Positions 1 to 9,097 are shown, numbered from the stretch's first letter. The stretch: 64,000 nt of DNA from Oceanobacillus profundus (GCF_003515705.1 NZ_QWEH01000003.1:124001-188000), one strand, 5' to 3'. Made by a program: numbers and translations. Notes: a model not told the origin generated them from the letters alone.

Positions 1-976
1 TCTCTGTTTGATCCTCTTCTTCTTCTGTTTGTATTTCCGGCGGCATCTTGGATTGCTTTTCCAGAAAGTAACCGCTCAATGCTAATATAGACGCTAACAT
101 TGTCGTTAAAAAGAAATTAATCGGAGTTAGGCCAAGAAGAAAAATCGTACCCGCCGCAATATATAATAATTTTGGGTATTGCAGTAATTGGCCTGTTACT
201 TCTGAGCCAAGATTTCCATTACCAGCTGATCGCGTCACAACAATTCCTGTAGCGGTTGACATAAGTAATGCTGGAATCTGACTGACTAAACCGTCTCCCA
301 CAGTTAAACGAATAAAAGTATTAACAGCTTCTCCAAAAGGCATTCCCATTTGTACAATCCCAATTATTAAACCGAATACAACATTAATTAGAACAATAAT
401 GATTCCTGCAATTGCATCACCCTTAACAAATTTACTCGCACCATCCATCGAACCATGGAAATCGGCTTCCCTTTCCACTTTTTCACGTCGCTCTCTAGCT
501 TGACTTTCGGAAATCAAACCAGCATTTAGGTCTGCATCAATACTCATTTGTTTACCTGGCATCGCATCAAGTGAAAATCGCGCAGCTACTTCAGAGACAC
601 GTTCCGAACCTTTTGTAATAACAAGAAAGTTTATAATAACCAATATGATAAATACAACAAAACCAACAAGTGGATTATCTCCAATTACAAATGATCCAAA
701 GGTATCAACTACTCCACCAGCATCTGCTTCCGCTAGAATTGACCTTGTGGTCGAAACATTTAACGCAAGCCTGAATAAAGTTACGAGTAAGATAATTGTT
801 GGAAATACCGAAAACTGTAATGGCTCCTGTGTATTCATCGATACTAAGATAACCATTAGCGCTATAATAATATTTACTAAAATCAGCACACTTAACAGCC
901 AACCCGGTAGCGGGATGACCAGCATGATGATTACTAATATAACTGCTAAAAGTACTGATAAATCCCGCGCTTTCAT
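1..976 (-). CDS. flhA: Flagellar export gate protein FlhA (N-terminal part, cut by window edge)
   Basis: About 325 N-terminal residues are present and the rest lies beyond base 1. The start is the ATG at 976-974, preceded by AAGGAGAGACATAA. The translated part shows the multi-span membrane region of FlhA, and the family-typical cytoplasmic loop with a GISESQARERR-like stretch (seen as LISESQARERREK) after the fourth segment. FlhA forms the nonameric ring of the flagellar type III export gate and uses the proton gradient with FlhB. It follows flhB by about 100 bases and is part of the fla/che operon. Family assignment is secure; the C-terminal cytosolic domain cannot be judged. Confidence 0.95.
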   Translation of the reverse strand, partial: MKARDLSVLLAVILVIIMLVIPLPGWLLSVLILVNIIIALMVILVSMNTQEPLQFSVFPTIILLVTLFRLALNVSTTRSILAEADAGGVVDTFGSFVIGDNPLVGFVVFIILVIINFLVITKGSERVSEVAARFSLDAMPGKQMSIDADLNAGLISESQARERREKVEREADFHGSMDGASKFVKGDAIAGIIIVLINVVFGLIIGIVQMGMPFGEAVNTFIRLTVGDGLVSQIPALLMSTATGIVVTRSAGNGNLGSEVTGQLLQYPKLLYIAAGTIFLLGLTPINFFLTTMLASILALSGYFLEKQSKMPPEIQTEEEEDQTE

Positions 977-1074
977 TTATGTCTCTCCTTACTTGCTGTT
1001 TGGTGTGCCCGAAATTTTAAAGCTGTGTATAGCTTAGTTCCCAAGACAGCCACGCCCAGTCGTTTATATACTTT

Positions 1075-2154
1075 TTAAATCTTTTTCTCTAATCGATATA
1101 CATATGCTAGTACTTCTGCAACAGCCTTAAAGAATTCTTCCGGTATGATATCCCCTATCTCTGCCGCACGATACAGCCCTCTTGCTAATGGCCTGTTTTC
1201 AACGGTAATTACGTCATTTGCTTTAGCTATTTCTTTTATTTTTAATGCTATTTGATCTGTACCTTTTGCAAGTATATAAGGAGCATTAGCCTTTTCTTCG
1301 TCATATTTAATTGCTACTGCATAATGTGTAGGGTTTGTAATAATAACATCCGCATTTGGTACCTCACTCATCATTCTTCTCGTTGCAATCTGCCTTTGTT
1401 TTTCCTTGATTTTCGATTTAATTAAAGGATCCCCTTCAACATTCTTATATTCGTCCTTAATATCCTGCTTTGACATCCGCATATTTTTTTCGAAATCAAA
1501 CCGTTGATAAGCATAGTCAAACACCGCTAATAATAATAAAGCTATAATTGCTGCAAACGCCATAACACTCGTAACTCTTCCAAAGAAAGCTAATGCATTT
1601 TCAGCGTTCGTAAATGCCGTCATCAGCATTTCATCTTTATAAAGCCAAATCACAGAGAATGTTATCCCGCCAATACAGGTGATTTTTAATAAGGATTTTA
1701 ATAGCTCAACAAGTGCTCGGATTGAAAAAATCCGTTTTGCTCCTTGAATCGGATCAATTTTCTTTAGATCAAACTTTAATGGCTCTGTTGTGAACAAAAA
1801 ACCTACTTGCATTAAGTTAGAGGCGAAACCTGCGACAATTGCGATTAACATTATAGGTGCAAGCATCTTTGCTGCTTCGACCGTTGCACTGTTCAGTATT
1901 TGCTGAACAGTATTCTCCGTTAATTCCCAGTCGAGAAATTCAATAAAAGTACGCTCATATATTCCTGTCATATGCTCCAAAATAAATCCGCCAAACAAAA
2001 ACAATGTAGAAAAACAAAATAATAATAAAATTGCTGTATTTATGTCCTGGCTTTTTGCTACTTTTCCTTTTTTTCGTTCATCGAGACGCTTTTTTGGAGT
2101 AGCTTTTTCTGTTTTTTCACCTGCAAAAAATTGTAAATCAAGTTTCAAGTGCAA
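1075..2154 (-). CDS. flhB: Flagellar export switch protein FlhB
   Basis: 359 residues. FlhB controls the export specificity switch from rod/hook to filament substrates. The N-terminus carries the Bacillus-type LDLQFFAGEKTEKATPKKR signature, four membrane segments follow, and the C-terminal domain has the autocleavage motif NPTH (in VIITNPTHYAVAIKY). I chose the TTG at 2154 because GGAGG lies eight bases before it; an upstream GTG at 2163 overlaps that ribosome site. It starts one base beyond the fliR stop. Length and motifs match B. subtilis FlhB (about 360 residues). A second, short FlhB-C-like gene occurs at 30121-30387. Confidence 0.97.
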   Translation of the reverse strand: MHLKLDLQFFAGEKTEKATPKKRLDERKKGKVAKSQDINTAILLLFCFSTLFLFGGFILEHMTGIYERTFIEFLDWELTENTVQQILNSATVEAAKMLAPIMLIAIVAGFASNLMQVGFLFTTEPLKFDLKKIDPIQGAKRIFSIRALVELLKSLLKITCIGGITFSVIWLYKDEMLMTAFTNAENALAFFGRVTSVMAFAAIIALLLLAVFDYAYQRFDFEKNMRMSKQDIKDEYKNVEGDPLIKSKIKEKQRQIATRRMMSEVPNADVIITNPTHYAVAIKYDEEKANAPYILAKGTDQIALKIKEIAKANDVITVENRPLARGLYRAAEIGDIIPEEFFKAVAEVLAYVYRLEKKI

Positions 2155-2155
2155 A

Positions 2156-2935
2156 TTAAGCACCTCCGAAAAGCTGCATTAGTCCACGCATCGTTTCAAA
2201 CATTGCTGTAAAAAGGTTTCTTGCCAGCGTCACATACAAAGCTAGAAACACTAGGATCGCAAGAAAACTAACTAATATTTTAAGCGGCAGCCCTACAACA
2301 AACACATTCATTTGCGGTACAGTACGCGCAATAATTCCAAGTGCCACATCTACCAAAAACAAACAGCCAACGATTGGAATTGCAATTTGGAAAGCGATAA
2401 TAAACATACTATTAAAAGCTGTAATGACAAATTCTGCAATTGAATTATTCTGAAATGGAATAAATGTTTCCAGCGGAATAAAACGATAACTATTAAATAT
2501 TCCATCAATAATCAAATGATGCCCATCAACCGCTAATAAAAATAATAGTGCAATCATATATAAATATTGTCCTGTCAATGGACTTTGTGCTCCTGTTTGT
2601 GGGTCCACCACATTCGCAATCGCAAATCCCATTTGAAAGTCAATAAAACCACCAGCTACCTGTATTGCAGATACGATAATAAATGAAATGAGGCCAATTA
2701 GTACTCCAACTAACACTTCTTTAACTATTAGAAAAATATACATTTCGTCGACGACCAGTTGGGAAGCATCGACTGTATAAAACATAATCATTGCTAGAAA
2801 GAAGCTAAAACCTATTTTAAATGGTAATGGCACTGTTCGATAAGAAAATAACGGCATCGTAACAAAAAATGCCAATACCCGTACGAATATAAGCAGAAAA
2901 ACTGGTAGACTCGTAATAGAAATTAAATCAAGCAT
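2156..2935 (-). CDS. fliR: Flagellar export protein FliR
   Basis: 259 residues, almost entirely hydrophobic, with about six membrane segments, the usual size for FliR. It assembles with FliP and FliQ into the core export channel inside the MS ring. The internal stretch ANVVDPQTGAQSPLTGQ is typical of the family. It lies three bases beyond fliQ and ends immediately ahead of flhB, the conserved fliP-fliQ-fliR-flhB-flhA order. The start ATG at 2935 is preceded by TAGGG. Confidence 0.96.
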   Translation of the reverse strand: MLDLISITSLPVFLLIFVRVLAFFVTMPLFSYRTVPLPFKIGFSFFLAMIMFYTVDASQLVVDEMYIFLIVKEVLVGVLIGLISFIIVSAIQVAGGFIDFQMGFAIANVVDPQTGAQSPLTGQYLYMIALLFLLAVDGHHLIIDGIFNSYRFIPLETFIPFQNNSIAEFVITAFNSMFIIAFQIAIPIVGCLFLVDVALGIIARTVPQMNVFVVGLPLKILVSFLAILVFLALYVTLARNLFTAMFETMRGLMQLFGGA

Positions 2936-2938
2936 GAT

Positions 2939-3208
2939 TTACCCTACAAACTGATTAATATTTTGAAAAATAGAGGATGCAAATTCAACCATTGTCGTAA
3001 GCATCCACGGTCCAAAGAAGATCAGCCCTATAAAAACAGCGACAATCTTTGGGATAAAGGCTAATGTTTGTTCTTGTATTTGCGTCGTTGCCTGAAAAAT
3101 ACTTACCAACAAACCGACCGCAAGAGCTAATATAAGCAATGGGCCTGTAACAAGTAATATTGTATAAACTCCTTGCTCAGCCAAGGTCAATACGAATTCA
3201 CTGCTCAT
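2939..3208 (-). CDS. fliQ: Flagellar export protein FliQ
   Basis: 89 residues with two long hydrophobic helices, matching FliQ in size and topology. It contains the family stretch GLLVSIFQATTQIQEQTLAFIPK between the helices (cited here by its core FQATTQIQEQT). Four copies of FliQ pack around the FliP/FliR pore of the export gate. The ATG is preceded by AAAGGAG. It sits between fliP (50-base gap) and fliR (3-base gap). Confidence 0.96.
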   Translation of the reverse strand: MSSEFVLTLAEQGVYTILLVTGPLLILALAVGLLVSIFQATTQIQEQTLAFIPKIVAVFIGLIFFGPWMLTTMVEFASSIFQNINQFVG

Positions 3209-3258
3209 AAGTAGAAGCTCCTTTCTTTACTATACTCACATTTAAAGTGCGTGAACCT

Positions 3259-3924
3259 CTAAAAACCATTAAGTAAGGATTGCGTTATTAAATACCATCC
3301 ATCCACCAACACGAAGAGTAAAATTTTAAACGGCAACGAGATCATAACTGGTGGAAGCATCATCATTCCCATTGACATCAGAACACTTGCCACAGCCATA
3401 TCAATAATCAAAAATGGGATAAAAATCATAAAGCCCATTTGGAATGCCGTTTTTAATTCACTTATTGCGAAAGCAGGAACTAATGTAGTTAGGGGAATAT
3501 CTTGTACCGTTTCAGGTGGCTCTGTTTGCGTATAATCAAGAAATAGAGCTAAATCCTTTTGCCTCGTATGCCTTGCCATAAAATCCTTTAAAGGTGCACT
3601 GGCATTTTCATATGCCTCATCCAAAGTAATTTCTTCATCAAAAAGTGGCTGTAGCGCTTCTTGATAGACCTCACTGAATGTAGGAGCCATAATAAAAAAA
3701 GTAAGAAATAGGGCTAAACCAATGAGTACTTGGTTTGGCGGCATCTGTTGTGTTGCTAAAGAAGTCCGAACAAATGAAAGCACAATAATTATTCGCGTGA
3801 AGCTTGTCATTAAAATCAATATTCCTGGCGCTAGCGAAAAGATGGTTAGTAAAAGTATTAACCGAACAGACGTGGATACATTAGCTGGATCCGAACTAGA
3901 AAATATATCGATAAATTCATTCAT
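3259..3924 (-). CDS. fliP: Flagellar export protein FliP
   Basis: 221 residues, the same length as B. subtilis FliP. It shows the family core LTSFTRI-like segment (LMTSFTRIIIVLSFVR), the QMPPNQVLIGLALFLT loop, and the conserved C-terminal helices with VASVLMSMGMMMLPP. FliP is the main pore subunit of the flagellar export gate. The first hydrophobic stretch near residues 20-40 acts as signal/anchor. The start overlaps the end of fliO/fliZ by eight bases, indicating translational coupling. Confidence 0.97.
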   Translation of the reverse strand: MNEFIDIFSSSDPANVSTSVRLILLLTIFSLAPGILILMTSFTRIIIVLSFVRTSLATQQMPPNQVLIGLALFLTFFIMAPTFSEVYQEALQPLFDEEITLDEAYENASAPLKDFMARHTRQKDLALFLDYTQTEPPETVQDIPLTTLVPAFAISELKTAFQMGFMIFIPFLIIDMAVASVLMSMGMMMLPPVMISLPFKILLFVLVDGWYLITQSLLNGF

Positions 3925-4585
3925 GTGTATCTTCCTTGTGCTTATTAATCATATTTTTTCGGCTTTGCTTCAAATTGTTAAGTTCATTCGAGAAAAGCTT
4001 CTTAAATTCACTGCTAGACGATTGATTTGTCTGATCTTTTTTGGAAGAAACAAAAGGTGACAACAACGAACTGATTGGAAAACTATCTTGAGTATCTTGA
4101 TTATTACGTACAATATCTTGCTTTACTTCGTCGTCAGTAATCTCTTGAAGCAATTCAACATTTTCTCCTACACCAACTAAATAAAGTCTTTTTCCAATTC
4201 GAATGATTTGAATAGAACGATTTTGTCCTACAGATATCCCACCTAAATTTTCTAGTGCCTTCACCTGGTTGAAAAGTTTGTTTCGTTTATTTAAAAACTT
4301 AAGCAGCACATAAATTAATCCAAGAACTAGTAATAATGCAAAAAACATTCTAACTAATTCAAACGCCATGGAACTGGACTTATTATTATCCGTTAGTAAA
4401 TCACTATCATTTTCGTTTTCTTCCAATTCGTTTTTTGGAATTTCATCATCTTCACAATCAGCTTCCTCCCCCAGACATTCCAACACACTGTTTGGTGCTG
4501 CATCCGTCTGGAAGGAGAAAAATGATAGAATAAGAATGGTACTCAAACAGAAACTGTAAAGAATTTTTTTCTTCAACCTGCTCAC
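3917..4585 (-). CDS. fliO: Flagellar biosynthesis protein FliO/FliZ
   Basis: 222 residues. The layout is an N-terminal signal sequence (hydrophobic residues about 8-25, ending near TDAAP), an acidic low-complexity linker (about 35-70), one transmembrane helix near 75-95, and a basic cytoplasmic domain containing GGISVGQNRSIQIIRIGKRLYLVGV, a FliO-family beta-strand pattern. In Bacillus this gene is named fliZ or fliO and assists FliP assembly. The start is uncertain: a GTG at 4585 is used here, but a TTG nine bases further in has an adjacent purine stretch. Overlap with fliP supports the C-terminus. Confidence 0.9.
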   Translation of the reverse strand: MSRLKKKILYSFCLSTILILSFFSFQTDAAPNSVLECLGEEADCEDDEIPKNELEENENDSDLLTDNNKSSSMAFELVRMFFALLLVLGLIYVLLKFLNKRNKLFNQVKALENLGGISVGQNRSIQIIRIGKRLYLVGVGENVELLQEITDDEVKQDIVRNNQDTQDSFPISSLLSPFVSSKKDQTNQSSSSEFKKLFSNELNNLKQSRKNMINKHKEDTHE

Positions 4586-4592
4586 TCGTTTC

Positions 4593-4955
4593 TTAGTTTA
4601 AAGCTTTTTGAATCGCTTCGATTACCCTATCTGCTTGGAACGGCTTTACAATAAAGTCTTTTGCTCCCGCTTGAATAGCGTCAATCACCATTGCCTGTTG
4701 TCCCATCGCAGAACACATAATGATTTTAGCGTCTGGGTTAACTTTCTTTATTTCTTTTAATGCTGTAATTCCATCCATTTCTGGCATCGTAATATCCATG
4801 GTTACTAAATCAGGTGTCAATTCTTTGTATTTTTCAACCGCCTGCGCTCCGTCCTGTGCTTCCCCAACTATTTCATAACCATTCTTTGTAAGGATATCCT
4901 TAATCATCATTCGCATAAATGCTGCATCATCCACAATTAAAATTCGTTCTGCCAT
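4593..4955 (-). CDS. cheY: Chemotaxis response regulator CheY
   Basis: 120 residues forming a single receiver domain. Visible key residues are the acidic pair in ILIVDDAAF, the phospho-acceptor Asp in LVTMDITMPEMDG, the Ser in IIMCSAMGQ and the Lys in FIVKPF. Phosphorylated CheY binds the switch (FliM/FliY) and in Bacillus favours counter-clockwise rotation. It lies between fliY and fliO, as in B. subtilis, where it is part of the fla/che operon. The ribosome site AGGGGGAA precedes the ATG. Confidence 0.97.
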   Translation of the reverse strand: MAERILIVDDAAFMRMMIKDILTKNGYEIVGEAQDGAQAVEKYKELTPDLVTMDITMPEMDGITALKEIKKVNPDAKIIMCSAMGQQAMVIDAIQAGAKDFIVKPFQADRVIEAIQKALN

Positions 4956-4972
4956 TTGGTTATTCCCCCTAA

Positions 4973-6142
4973 TTATTTTAAATTCCTAATCCGGTCATAC
5001 TGACTAATAATATCTGTAACACGAACACCGAAGTTTTCTTCAATCACAACAACTTCACCTTCAGCTACAAGTTTATCATTTACTAGAATATCAACCGGTT
5101 CACCTGCTAGCTTATCAAGCTCAATAATAGAACCTGAAGCCAGTTCAAGTATATCGTTAATTGATTTTTTTGTTCGGCCAAGTTCAACGGTAACTTTTAA
5201 TGGGATATCAAGTAACATATCAAGGTTACGTTGCTGACCAGTATTCAGCTCAACCTTTTCAAAATCAGAGAAAGCTGCCTGATGCACCTCTGCATGTGAG
5301 CTTGTAACTTTATGACCCAAATATTGCGGTTCAGCTGGGTCATCTCTTGTTTCTGCTTGTAAGGAGTTATTATAAACAGCCTGCTCCTGCTGTTTAGCTA
5401 CACTATTCTCAGTAACCGGGATTTCAGCTTCAAGCGTCGCAGCGCTCTCCTTTTTCTCAATTGCGTGTTCTTCCGACCCATTTAACAGCTCATTAACTAG
5501 CTCTTTTGCAAAGCGCAACGGAATTAATTGCATCATATTCGAATTGATCAGATTCCCAACAGTTAATTTAAAAAACACCTTTACATAGACTTCTTCATCA
5601 AAAACATCTTCGTTTTTAACTCCAGTTACTTCTTCATCCAATATTGAAGGCGGAGAGATATCAACGCGTTTATTAAACACGGTTGACATACTCGTTGCAG
5701 CTGCACCCATCATTTGATTCATCGCTTCCTGAACTGCGCTTAAATGGATTTCATTCAATTCACTATCTGGATTTGTCCCATCACCACCAAGCATAATATT
5801 TGCAATAATAGCTGCGTCCCCAGCTTTTATAACAAACACGTTTTTTCCCGTAAATCCCTCTATGTAATTCACTTGAATACTTACTGGCTCAAAGGTAAAT
5901 TCATCACCAATATCCGTTCTTTCTATGACGTCTACTATTGGTGTTGTTATTTCCACCTTCTGATTTAATAAAGTGGAAAGTGTGGTGGCAGAGCTACCAA
6001 AAGAAATATTACCAATTTCTCCTAGTGCATCAATTTCAATATCGGAAAGATAGCTTTGCTTATTTTCATCTGACTTGTCTTCATCAGAAATATTCAATAG
6101 CGCATCAATTTCTTCCTGTGAAAGCATGCCATCATTCATCAT
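4973..6142 (-). CDS. fliY: Flagellar switch/CheY-P phosphatase FliY
   Basis: 389 residues. The N-terminus has a FliM-like CheY-P binding peptide (MLSQEEIDALL), then a CheC-like phosphatase region with two related segments (ISFGSSATTLSTLLNQK around residues 45-65 and MNQMMGAAATSMSTVFNKR around 140-160), then a charged linker, then a C-terminal SpoA/FliN domain ending in VTDIISQYDRIR. It replaces FliN in Gram-positive motors and dephosphorylates CheY-P. I prefer the ATG at 6142 (AGGGGTGA six bases before) to the GTG nine bases upstream. It overlaps fliM by 11 bases. Confidence 0.95.
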   Translation of the reverse strand: MMNDGMLSQEEIDALLNISDEDKSDENKQSYLSDIEIDALGEIGNISFGSSATTLSTLLNQKVEITTPIVDVIERTDIGDEFTFEPVSIQVNYIEGFTGKNVFVIKAGDAAIIANIMLGGDGTNPDSELNEIHLSAVQEAMNQMMGAAATSMSTVFNKRVDISPPSILDEEVTGVKNEDVFDEEVYVKVFFKLTVGNLINSNMMQLIPLRFAKELVNELLNGSEEHAIEKKESAATLEAEIPVTENSVAKQQEQAVYNNSLQAETRDDPAEPQYLGHKVTSSHAEVHQAAFSDFEKVELNTGQQRNLDMLLDIPLKVTVELGRTKKSINDILELASGSIIELDKLAGEPVDILVNDKLVAEGEVVVIEENFGVRVTDIISQYDRIRNLK

Positions 6143-7127
6143 ATTGCTCACCCCTTTTTATTTCATCTAATATTTGTACAGACATTTTATTTTTATACTT
6201 GCCTGGCTGCACGAGGAATTTAACTTCATTATTAATAGTAAGTCTTAGCGGTAAATCGATTTTCTGATCTAGTGTTATCACATCATTTTGCTTTAGTGCC
6301 AAAAACTCATTGATTGCAATCGCACCCTCACCAAGAATCGATTTTACTTCAACTTCAGTTTGCTTTAAGTTCTTCGACATTTTATTAAATGCTGTAGCAT
6401 CCCGATTTTTTTTCTCCGCTTGCATCCAATAATGCACAGAGAGCTTCGGAATAATTGGCTCCAAAATTATATGTGGGATACAAATATTAATCATACCAGT
6501 TGTTTCCCCAATTGCAGCTGTCATCGAAACGACGACAACCGTATCATTTGGTGCAACCATCTGTAAAAATTGAGGATTTTCTTCAAACTCTTCTAATCGT
6601 GGCTTTATTTCTGTTACAGAAGCCCACGATTCTTCTAATGTATACACAGCTTTTTCGAAAAATTGACGTAGTAATAACTTTTCGATTTCCGTTAAATTGT
6701 TGTTTTTGTTAATCGTGTTACCTTTTCCGCCTAGAATTCGGTCAAGCAATGCATAACCAATATTTGGATTAACCTCCATGATTAAATTACCATCTAACGG
6801 TTCAACACTATAAATATTTAATATTGTCACTTTTTGTATTGAGCGTACGAACTCTTCAAATGGCACCTGATCAACAGATGTAACCGAAATATTAACATAC
6901 GTTCTTAGCTGCGATGAAAAATAAGTTGTTAGCATTCTTGCATAATTTTCATGAATTCTAGAGATGCTTCTTATCTGATCTTTAGAGAAACGCAATGCGC
7001 GTTTAAAATCATACACGCGTACTTTTTTCTCTTGCTCTTCTTTTTTTAGTTCTTCAGCATCCATTTCACCTGAGGTTATCGCAGATAATAGTGCATCTAT
7101 TTCATTTTGTGAGAGAACTTCATCCAT
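6132..7127 (-). CDS. fliM: Flagellar motor switch protein FliM
   Basis: 331 residues, the usual size. The N-terminal CheY-binding peptide is EVLSQNEIDALLSAI; the middle CheC-like domain includes SVTSVDQVPFEEFVRSI and a GGKG motif; the C-terminal SpoA domain ends the protein. FliM links CheY-P to the C-ring. AGGAGGTGGG lies about a dozen bases before the ATG. It overlaps fliY and follows fliL by 34 bases. Confidence 0.97.
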   Translation of the reverse strand: MDEVLSQNEIDALLSAITSGEMDAEELKKEEQEKKVRVYDFKRALRFSKDQIRSISRIHENYARMLTTYFSSQLRTYVNISVTSVDQVPFEEFVRSIQKVTILNIYSVEPLDGNLIMEVNPNIGYALLDRILGGKGNTINKNNNLTEIEKLLLRQFFEKAVYTLEESWASVTEIKPRLEEFEENPQFLQMVAPNDTVVVVSMTAAIGETTGMINICIPHIILEPIIPKLSVHYWMQAEKKNRDATAFNKMSKNLKQTEVEVKSILGEGAIAINEFLALKQNDVITLDQKIDLPLRLTINNEVKFLVQPGKYKNKMSVQILDEIKRGEQYDE

Positions 7128-7161
7128 TAATCATACCCACCTCCTATTAGGAGCTTTCATT

Positions 7162-7581
7162 CTATTGAAGTATTTTGTTGATTGTATATACTTCTGTGAT
7201 TTCTCCTTCTTCCACTAGTTCGTTTAAACTTGATTTAACAACTTGCTCTAACTCGGAAAGTCCGGATTTAAAATCTTCTTCTGTTTTCGTTGCAAGCTCT
7301 TTAATAATAATATTTTTCAATTGGAAATCACGCTTTTCAACCTCTTTTAATGTTTCTTTCCCATCCGTTACAATTTGAAACTGAATTCTAACAAATGCTC
7401 CATCTGCTAAATCGGTTGTGATTTCAGGTGATTCATAGGAATAGTTTACAATGTCATCAATCGTTTGTGCATCACCTTTTTCATTTTCGCCTGCCACATT
7501 TAATACAACTACTAATGAAGCAATTGCAATAACTAATAATACAACAAGTGATGTAATCATTGTCTTTACTAACTTACTCAT
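7162..7581 (-). CDS. fliL: Flagellar basal body-associated protein FliL
   Basis: 139 residues: a short basic N-terminus, one membrane helix at about residues 8-30, then an extracytoplasmic domain with IQFQIVTDG and a C-terminal TEVYTINKILQ, as in Bacillus FliL. FliL surrounds the stator units and supports motor torque. ATG 7581 is chosen (GGTGA five bases upstream); a GTG at 7590 is an alternative. It overlaps the swrD end by eight bases. Confidence 0.92.
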   Translation of the reverse strand: MSKLVKTMITSLVVLLVIAIASLVVVLNVAGENEKGDAQTIDDIVNYSYESPEITTDLADGAFVRIQFQIVTDGKETLKEVEKRDFQLKNIIIKELATKTEEDFKSGLSELEQVVKSSLNELVEEGEITEVYTINKILQ

Positions 7582-7792
7582 CCTCTTCACCAGCCTTTAT
7601 TTGAACTCGTGCTAATCCTATTTGTTGGTAGTATTCTGTAATTTTTTGTATAACATCATCGGCTTTGTTCTTTACAACAATTTTCTTTCCATTAATTAAG
7701 GAAATCGTTGTATCTGGCAGCGACTGAACCTGTTCAATTAAAACGGCATTTAGTACAAATTCATCGTCATTCAGCCTTTTTAAAGTAATCAT
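7574..7792 (-). CDS. swrD: SwrD/FlbD family motor-power protein
   Basis: 72 residues beginning MITLKRLNDDEFVLNAVLIE, the conserved FlbD/SwrD (YlzI) opening, followed by PDTTISLINGKKIVVK. In B. subtilis SwrD is needed for swarming because it raises flagellar motor torque. It lies between flgE and fliL as in other bacilli. Notably, no purine-rich ribosome site is visible just before the ATG; instead a GGGAGTA/TACTCCC hairpin lies ten bases upstream (7802-7827). Confidence 0.9.
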   Translation of the reverse strand: MITLKRLNDDEFVLNAVLIEQVQSLPDTTISLINGKKIVVKNKADDVIQKITEYYQQIGLARVQIKAGEEDE

Positions 7793-7801
7793 GTATATGG
7801 C

Positions 7802-7827
7802 GGGAGTACAGGTTTAAGCATACTCCC
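7802..7827 (-). promoter_or_regulatory. Hairpin in the flgE-swrD gap
   Basis: A perfect 7-base-pair stem (GGGAGTA with TACTCCC) closes a 12-base loop ten bases ahead of the swrD start codon. It is not followed by a U run, so it is unlikely to be a terminator. The only Shine-Dalgarno-like GGGAG near swrD is inside this stem. It may be an RNA processing site or modulate swrD translation; this is inference from the sequence only. Confidence 0.5.
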
Positions 7828-7837
7828 TACCCCCTTA

Positions 7838-8629
7838 TTATCGTTTTAAGTTTACTAGCTCTTGAAGAATCTCATCAGATGTTGTGATAATTCTAGTATT
7901 TGCCTGGAAACCACGCTGTGCTGTAATCATTTCTGTAAACTCTTCTGAAAGATCAACGTTTGACATTTCAAGTGAGCCACTTATGATCGAAGCTGCTCCA
8001 TTCTGTTCAGGAGTAACTGTACCGTTATAACCTGCATTAGGTGAATCTAAGTATAAATTGCTACCGTCTTTTACTAACCCGGCAGGATTCGAAAAGCTTG
8101 CCAGCGTTATTTGCCCAGCTTCTTGTGTTGCACCAGCAGCATCAATATAGTTTATCGTACCGTCTGTTTGAATACTGAAGCTTTGCGCATCAGTTGGTAT
8201 TGTTATATTTCCATTAGCACCTTGAAGATACAATCCATTCGGATTAACAATCGCGCCATTATCATCTAAATAGAAATTTCCAGCTCTTGTATAATACGTT
8301 GTACCCCCTTGTTCCTGCAATACAAACATTCCATCACCTTCGATTGTCAAGTCAAGCGGGTTATTTGTCACCTGCTGAAATCCTTGTGTGTGAATGTTGC
8401 TTATTGTACCAAGCTGAGAACCAAGCCCAACCTGTGTAGCATTGACTCCCCCACGAGTAGCAGTTGCACCTTGTGCACCTGTTGTTGTCTGACTCATTAA
8501 ATCTTGGAAAGTCACGTTTGCTTTTTTATACCCTGTTGTATTAACATTGGCGATATTATTTCCGATAACATCTAATTTCGTTTGGAAATTTTTCATACCT
8601 GAAATACCTGCATACATTGAACGTAACAT
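7838..8629 (-). CDS. flgE: Flagellar hook protein FlgE (short Bacillus type)
   Basis: 263 residues, one shorter than the B. subtilis hook protein formerly called FlgG. It opens with MLRSMYAGISGMKNFQTKLD, contains the rod/hook motif VIGNNIANVNTTGYKK, and ends EILQELVNLKR. The start is the ATG at 8629 with AAAAGGGGAT upstream; an in-frame upstream codon at 8677 lacks support. The placement after flgD and the TIGR02530-type gene fits FlgE. The related distal rod protein FlgG is normally encoded elsewhere in Bacillus. Confidence 0.93.
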   Translation of the reverse strand: MLRSMYAGISGMKNFQTKLDVIGNNIANVNTTGYKKANVTFQDLMSQTTTGAQGATATRGGVNATQVGLGSQLGTISNIHTQGFQQVTNNPLDLTIEGDGMFVLQEQGGTTYYTRAGNFYLDDNGAIVNPNGLYLQGANGNITIPTDAQSFSIQTDGTINYIDAAGATQEAGQITLASFSNPAGLVKDGSNLYLDSPNAGYNGTVTPEQNGAASIISGSLEMSNVDLSEEFTEMITAQRGFQANTRIITTSDEILQELVNLKR

Positions 8630-8713
8630 TTTTTTATCCCCTTTTTTATGGTTATTTTGGTTAGCTGTATCTAGCATTCAACAGCTTATATTGGCCTCCC
8701 ATAAGGGTCCAGC

Positions 8714-9085
8714 CTAGTCATTTATTAGAATGGTTCCATTGATATTTGTAAAAATTCTACTTGTTGCTTCCTCACGATTCATTGCTGTCACTACAGTATG
8801 ATTTTTTGCATTAACAAGCAATGCTGCATTGTTCATGACGATAAGTGAATCTGTAATCCCCTTTTTCTTAGCTTCCTGCATTTTCTCGCCGATTATTTCC
8901 CATTGCTGCTCATCAATTTGAATATTTCGCTCTGCTATTCGCTGTGATGCATGTTTACTTATTTTCAATCCTTGTTCCTGTGATAAAATATCCTTAAATG
9001 GAATGGGTGATTGCTTAGACTTAGGTCCATTGATTGCTGGAAACTGTAATGCATGCTGTGGGACTTGATGAATCCGATGATCCAT
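8714..9085 (-). CDS. Flagellar operon protein of the TIGR02530 type
   Basis: 123 residues. The recognisable core is LKISKHASQRIAERNIQID, followed by KKKGITDSLIVMNNAALLVN, a pattern I know from the small 'flagellar operon protein' family found between flgD and flgE in Firmicutes. No membrane segment or signal peptide is seen. The function is not established; its conserved position suggests a role in hook assembly. It is separated from flgD by 12 bases. Confidence 0.8.
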   Translation of the reverse strand: MDHRIHQVPQHALQFPAINGPKSKQSPIPFKDILSQEQGLKISKHASQRIAERNIQIDEQQWEIIGEKMQEAKKKGITDSLIVMNNAALLVNAKNHTVVTAMNREEATSRIFTNINGTILIND

Positions 9086-9097
9086 AACCTTTCCCCC

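Noticed and set aside
645-1037. 130-codon plus-strand frame opposite the start of flhA
   Set aside because: It is the shadow of the flhA coding sequence, which has a clear family match and ribosome site on the other strand.
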